Positions 59,588 through 64,000 of a stretch of DNA of 64,000 nucleotides are shown here, piece by piece (within the stretch, counting starts at the first letter, position 1; every line of letters starts with the position of its first letter). The stretch spans positions 40,724 through 104,723 of the forward strand of contig JARWZU010000003.1 of NCBI GenBank assembly GCA_029866215.1, in the 5' to 3' direction. The notes under the pieces were generated by a model. It made no database searches and was not told where the DNA came from. It was given only the letters and a program-made list of their open reading frames with translations. The DNA is from Akkermansiaceae bacterium (GTDB taxonomy: Bacteria; Verrucomicrobiota; Verrucomicrobiia; Verrucomicrobiales; Akkermansiaceae). A program made the position numbers and the translations under genes.

Positions 59588-60980
59588 AAAAAATGATTTG
59601 AAAACCAAATATTCATTAATCGACATCACTTTCGCTTTTCTATTGATATGTTTTACATACGTAACTTTATGCTATGTACTAGCTACTGCCTCCATTACGC
59701 CATGGCAAGATTGGGTTCGTATGAGGTGGGTTGTTGATTCATCTATGAATTGGCCTTTCTCATTTGGGGACTTCTGGAAGGTTGAGAATGGAGTATTTAA
59801 ATCTCCATTCATGTTTATGGTTACGTGCTTTAATATAATGTTCTTTCACTGGGATCATAGGTTAGAGTGCTGTTTTTATATTTTCTTTAAATCTGCAACA
59901 GCCATCTGTCTCTATTCTTGGTCGCGGAGTCATCTTGATGAGCGACGTATGGAAAGCTGGCTTTTCCCTGTAGTCCTATTATGTCTGGTTTTTAATTTAT
60001 CCCAATTTGATAATTATTTACTCTCCGCAGGTGCTTATTCATTTGCAGTTTGCTCACTTGTAGTGATTTTATATTCACAAATGTGCTCAGCACTATTGAC
60101 GAATAGTCGGTACAAATTGCTGTTGTTTTGTTTTTGGCTTACCTTAAACACAATGATTGTGTCTAGCTCCTATACTATATCTGCGTTGCTCGCTATACCC
60201 CCTACGGTTACTTATATCATAATATCGTCGAGAAAGGTGATTCATCTTCATCAGATTCGATCAGTCGGATTTATTATTGCAGTTTTTTCAATTATTTTCC
60301 TCGTAATATACCTTAAAATACCATCACTTAGTCCTAATGTGCAATCATTTCAGGATATTGATTGGGTTAAATTGCTAGGTTTTGCTGCGGCATTAATTTC
60401 TGGGGGGATCTTTCACGGCGAACGAGTATCTGTGACGACAGCAATTTTGTCAGGATTATTGTTGACTTTGTTATACATTATCACGTTAGTGCATGGTGCC
60501 GCTAAAGGTATAATAAGTTTTTATAAGGCATTGCCTGTAAGTTTAATCTTGTTTGCAATTATGAACGCTGGAATTATTGCAATTGGAAGGTGGGATTTTG
60601 GTCTGCAAACTGCCCTATCAGGTAGGTATACTACGTTTCAAGTGCTTGGAATAATGGGGCCGTGATGTATTGGTCAGTGTCCGCGCATGATTGCGCTCAT
60701 GGCAGTAGTAGAAACATCAAGAAACCAAAAGTATTTCTCGTAAGTTTTTTGCCACAGTCTTCATAAGCTTAATAATAATATCGACATGTGTGGAATTGTC
60801 GATTAGACCATATCGGAAAACTTATTTTGATGGCTTAGACAACGCAGTGCTACAAAAAGGGAGAATGAGTGAGGAGCAAAAAAATTATTTAATGCTGATG
60901 ATGTGTCCAGTGTGAATAAATTTGTTGAAATTCTACATAATCATAATCTTGGGCCGAGCGTCTTTCCGCGAGGAAAATAA
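59568..60980 (+). pseudogene. Polytopic membrane protein (GtrII/EPS-like), interrupted by three -1 frameshifts (or sequencing under-calls)
   Basis: ORF 59568-60665 continues in frame 2 (GAVMYWSVSAHDCAHGSSRN), then frame 1 (FFATVFISLIIISTCVELSIRPYRKTYFDGLDNAVLQKGRMSEEQK), then frame 0 ([31 protein letters not shown]). Confidence 0.75.
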
Positions 60981-60987
60981 ATTTTTT

Positions 60988-61470
60988 ATGTACATACACC
61001 CATCAGCAATTGTTGAGTCTGATTATATCGGTTCTGGCACACGTGTATGGGCTTTCGCTCACATTCTATCAGGTGCGCGCATTGGGGCCGATTGCAATAT
61101 CTGCGACGGCGTTTTTATTGAAAATGATGTTATTGTTGGAGATCGAGTGACGGTAAAGTGCGGAGTGCAACTATGGGATGGCGTCCGCATTGAAGATGAC
61201 GTTTTCATCGGACCCAACGCAACCTTTACCAACGATCTGTATCCTCGCAGTCGCGATCACAGCAAGCCGATCTTAGAATCACGAGTCTGCACCGGAGCCT
61301 CGATTGGTGCGAATTCGACAATTCTTCCAGGGCTGACCATTGGGCGAAAGGCCATGGTGGGTGCGGGTGCTGTTGTCACGAAGTCGGTGCCGCCGTTTGT
61401 AGTGGTGATGGGAAACCCAGGTAGGATCGTGGGTTACGTGGAAAACACCGCACGCGTGGCCAAATCGTAA
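60988..61470 (+). CDS. Left-handed beta-helix sugar N-acetyltransferase (WbpD/FdtC-like)
   Basis: Start at [33 protein letters not shown]; hexapeptide repeats; [30 protein letters not shown]. Confidence 0.92.
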   Translation: MYIHPSAIVESDYIGSGTRVWAFAHILSGARIGADCNICDGVFIENDVIVGDRVTVKCGVQLWDGVRIEDDVFIGPNATFTNDLYPRSRDHSKPILESRVCTGASIGANSTILPGLTIGRKAMVGAGAVVTKSVPPFVVVMGNPGRIVGYVENTARVAKS

Positions 61471-61539
61471 GCGTGGTCTGTAGCACCGCCTGAAGATGTT
61501 GGCCGATAGTATTTCATAAGTGTCATAGTTTGCAGACCT

Positions 61540-61929
61540 ATGACACTTATGAATGAATCTCTCTTGAAGACTGATCGGATTGGCCGCCTGCGCTATACTC
61601 CGGAGCAGAAAAAGACCATGGTGGACGCCTACCGCGCTAGCGGTTTGAGCGCACCTCGCTTCGCGGCACATCATGGCGTGAGCTATCAAACTTTGATTTC
61701 GTGGATCAAGAAGGACAATCAATCCTCCGTATCCACAACATCAAATGCCTCTCTTTCCCCGTTCTTCTCTCTGGTCCCGGCGGTGATCGAGGACAGCGGA
61801 ACGCTTGCGGCGCACGAAGCCATGGAAATAGCCCTGCCGGGTGGAGTGAGGCTTCGCATTGCATCCGCCAGCCACATTGCCCTTGCCGTCGCCCTGATTC
61901 GCCAACTCGAAGCTGCCAAGCCATGCTGA
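61540..61929 (+). CDS. tnpA: IS66 accessory protein TnpA
   Basis: 129 aa; RYTPEQKKTMVDAYRASGLSAPRFAAHHGVSYQTLISWIKK helix-turn-helix. Confidence 0.85.
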   Translation: MTLMNESLLKTDRIGRLRYTPEQKKTMVDAYRASGLSAPRFAAHHGVSYQTLISWIKKDNQSSVSTTSNASLSPFFSLVPAVIEDSGTLAAHEAMEIALPGGVRLRIASASHIALAVALIRQLEAAKPC

Positions 61930-62276
61930 GCTTCTCCGGCAGTTTGAAAGTATTCGTGGCGGTGGAGCCCTGTGACATGCGCCGGAGCTTCAACGGCCTG
62001 CATAACGCGGTTAGCACAATGTTGATGGAAGATCCGAAAAGCGGCTCCATTTATGCCTTTACCAACAAGCGTCGCAGCCTACTCAAGATCCTCTACTGGG
62101 ATGGCAGCGGCCTCTGGGTCCTTGCGAAAAGACTTGAGCGAGGAACCTTCTCCTGGCCCAAGGCCTCCGACGTAAAGGACGGTAAACTTCGCCTCAATTC
62201 TACCGCGCTCGCGCTTCTGCTTGACGGTATCGACATGCGTGATGGTTGCCAGCGGCCATGGTATGAAATTCGATGA
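61923..62276 (+). CDS. tnpB: IS66 accessory protein TnpB
   Basis: Start ATG overlapping tnpA stop; VAVEPCDMRRSFNGLHNAV...LKILYWDGSGLWVLAKRLERGTFSWP. Confidence 0.95.
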   Translation: MLSFSGSLKVFVAVEPCDMRRSFNGLHNAVSTMLMEDPKSGSIYAFTNKRRSLLKILYWDGSGLWVLAKRLERGTFSWPKASDVKDGKLRLNSTALALLLDGIDMRDGCQRPWYEIR

Positions 62277-62333
62277 TTTATGTTAGTCTATCACGATCAA
62301 ATGGCATGTATTTTGCTACTATGTATTTAGTAA

Positions 62334-63911
62334 ATGGACGAAGACGAAAAACAAAAGTTGCTAGAAAAAATCGCCCAACGCGACGAGGTTATCGCCCGCC
62401 AAGCCGCCGAGATCGTTGTGTTGAAGCAGACCATCGATGCTCTTTGCAGGCGAATCTTCGGCACCTCCAGCGAGAAGCTCGACCCCGCCCAACTTGAACT
62501 CATGCTCGGAGGCGACCTCGCAAAAAAAGCCCCCTCCGCCGTTCCCGCAGACCCAGGACCGGCGGCTGAGATCCCCACCCACAAGAAGCCTGCCAAAAGG
62601 ACCCGCGCCCCACGCATCCCCGAACACCTGCCCATCGTCCGCGAAGAACTCGACCCGCCCGAAGTCCGGCTCAATCCCGGAGCCTTCCGCCGCATCGGCG
62701 AGGAAGTGCGCGAACAGCTCGCCTTCAAACCCGCCGAGTTCTTCCGCATCCAACTCGTGCGCGGAAAATACGTCCGCAAAAACGATCCCACGGCCAAGCC
62801 CTCCATCAGCCCGCTGCCACCCTCCCTGCAAGACCGCTGCATCGCCACGCCCGGCCTCATCGCCGAAGTGATCGACAACCGCTTCATCTGCCATCTGCCC
62901 TACTACCGGCAGTCGGAAATGTTCGCCCGCATGGGAGTCCACCTCCACCGCAAAACCCTCTGCGACTGGACGCTTCTCGCCGCCGACTGGCTCTCGATCA
63001 TTTACCGCGAAATCCAATACGACCATTGGAGAGCACTTTACCGACAGATTGACGAAACCCCCATCGACTACCTCCAACCCGGCAGCGGCAAAGCGCAAAC
63101 CGGCTACCTCTGGACGTCTAACATCCCCGGCGGAACCGTCTTCTATCACTGGCACGACGGCCGCGACGCCAAAGGCATGACCGGACTCTTTAAGAAAATC
63201 GAGACCACCGATCCAGAGGACCTGGCCGATCCTGAGAACCTCCCGCTCCTGCGCATCATCCAATGTGATGGCTACGCCGTCTATCCATCCTGGGCCAAGG
63301 ATAAAGCATGGATCAAACTCATGGGCTGCCACTCCCACGTTAGACGGAAATTTTTCGAAGCTACCGAACAATCGCCGCGGCTTGTCGGCTGGATCCTGCG
63401 CCAGCTCGCCCACCTCTATCACATCGAAAAGCGCCTGCGCGAAATCAAGGCCGGCCCCGCCCTGCGCGAAGCCGTCCGTGCTGCCGAAAGCCGCATGATC
63501 CACCGGCGTCTCAAGAAAGCCATCGACAAACTCGCCCTCCGCCGTTCCATCCTGCCCAAAAGCAAACTCGGCAAAGCCATCAGCTACGCAATCAACCAAT
63601 GGCCCAACCTCGAAACCTATCTCGGCGACGGCCGGGTGGAAATCTGCAACAACTTGGTCGAAAACGCGATTCGCCCGACCAAGCTTGGTGCGAAAAACTG
63701 GCTGTTCATCGGCAATGAAGCGTCCGGCCAGAAGTGCGCCATCCTCTACACCATCGTGGAAAACTGCCGCCGCTTGGGAATCCATCCGAAAGAATACCTC
63801 ACCGACGTTCTCACCCGTCTGCCCGGCATGCTGGCCAAAGACGCCATCACGCTGACCCCAGCCAACTGGCTCAAAGCCCGCAGTGGGAAAAGCGTTCGTA
63901 AGGTAGCCTGA
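62334..63911 (+). CDS. tnpC: IS66 family transposase
   Basis: 525 aa; LCRRIFGTSSEKLDPAQLEL, HVRRKFFEA, NLVENAIRPTKLGAKNWLFIGNEASGQKCAILYTIVENCRRLGI. Confidence 0.97.
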   Translation: MDEDEKQKLLEKIAQRDEVIARQAAEIVVLKQTIDALCRRIFGTSSEKLDPAQLELMLGGDLAKKAPSAVPADPGPAAEIPTHKKPAKRTRAPRIPEHLPIVREELDPPEVRLNPGAFRRIGEEVREQLAFKPAEFFRIQLVRGKYVRKNDPTAKPSISPLPPSLQDRCIATPGLIAEVIDNRFICHLPYYRQSEMFARMGVHLHRKTLCDWTLLAADWLSIIYREIQYDHWRALYRQIDETPIDYLQPGSGKAQTGYLWTSNIPGGTVFYHWHDGRDAKGMTGLFKKIETTDPEDLADPENLPLLRIIQCDGYAVYPSWAKDKAWIKLMGCHSHVRRKFFEATEQSPRLVGWILRQLAHLYHIEKRLREIKAGPALREAVRAAESRMIHRRLKKAIDKLALRRSILPKSKLGKAISYAINQWPNLETYLGDGRVEICNNLVENAIRPTKLGAKNWLFIGNEASGQKCAILYTIVENCRRLGIHPKEYLTDVLTRLPGMLAKDAITLTPANWLKARSGKSVRKVA

Positions 63912-64000
63912 CTTCATAAGTGTCATCGATCTGCAAACGATGACACCTATGATACCGCCGTAGCAAAGTTCTATCAAAGGCGCTTGGGACTACGCTTACG

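Larger units (their letters stand above)
61515..63951 (+). mobile_element. IS66-family insertion sequence with ~39-bp imperfect terminal inverted repeats
   Basis: tnpA-tnpB-tnpC; left CATAAGTGTCATAGTTTGCAGACCTATGACACTTATGAA vs reverse-complemented right CATAGGTGTCATCGTTTGCAGATCGATGACACTTATGAA. Confidence 0.92.

Noticed and set aside
62361-63977. 538-aa minus-strand ORF opposite the IS66 transposase
   Set aside because: Antisense shadow of tnpC; low-complexity composition and no domain signature.

Overview
The 64 kb window looks like a bacterial chromosome segment, probably Verrucomicrobiota-like from gene content (inference; no 16S present). Left to right it contains: (1) the end of an unidentified ORF with a 21-bp tandem-repeat tract; (2) a minus-strand type I restriction-modification operon (hsdM-hsdS-X-hsdR), where X is an AlbA_2/GHKL-ATPase protein with its own 21-bp heptad-repeat linker; (3) a TonB receptor, MFS transporter, GT9 and a PEP-CTERM-like protein; (4) a PgpH-like HD phosphodiesterase and ybeY; (5) a 9-kb signalling cluster (CheB-CheR-PAS, PAS histidine kinase, two RR-SpoIIE phosphatases, one RR); (6) a lipid kinase, SanA-like protein, RRM protein and oppABC-type transporter; (7) pyruvate dehydrogenase E1a/E1b/E2; (8) cdd and mnmG with two parS-like palindromes; (9) ThuA and a multidomain secreted nuclease; (10) a 44.1-44.8 kb repeat island; (11) lptE/bamD-like genes, proC, gatC and gatA; (12) a surface-polysaccharide locus (epimerase, ABC exporter, rfbB, S23-type four-helix protein, rfbA, rmlD-like, giant glycosyltransferase, a frameshifted membrane protein, acetyltransferase) bounded by an IS66-family element. 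Most notable: parS-like sites at mnmG; a ~110-bp inverted dispersed repeat (8.9 vs 44.2 kb, about 76% identical by eye); three 21-bp-periodic repeat tracts, two of which share an 'ADSS' heptad; and three successive -1 frameshifts, each at a homopolymer, in one membrane-protein gene. No tRNA, rRNA or CRISPR array was recognised.
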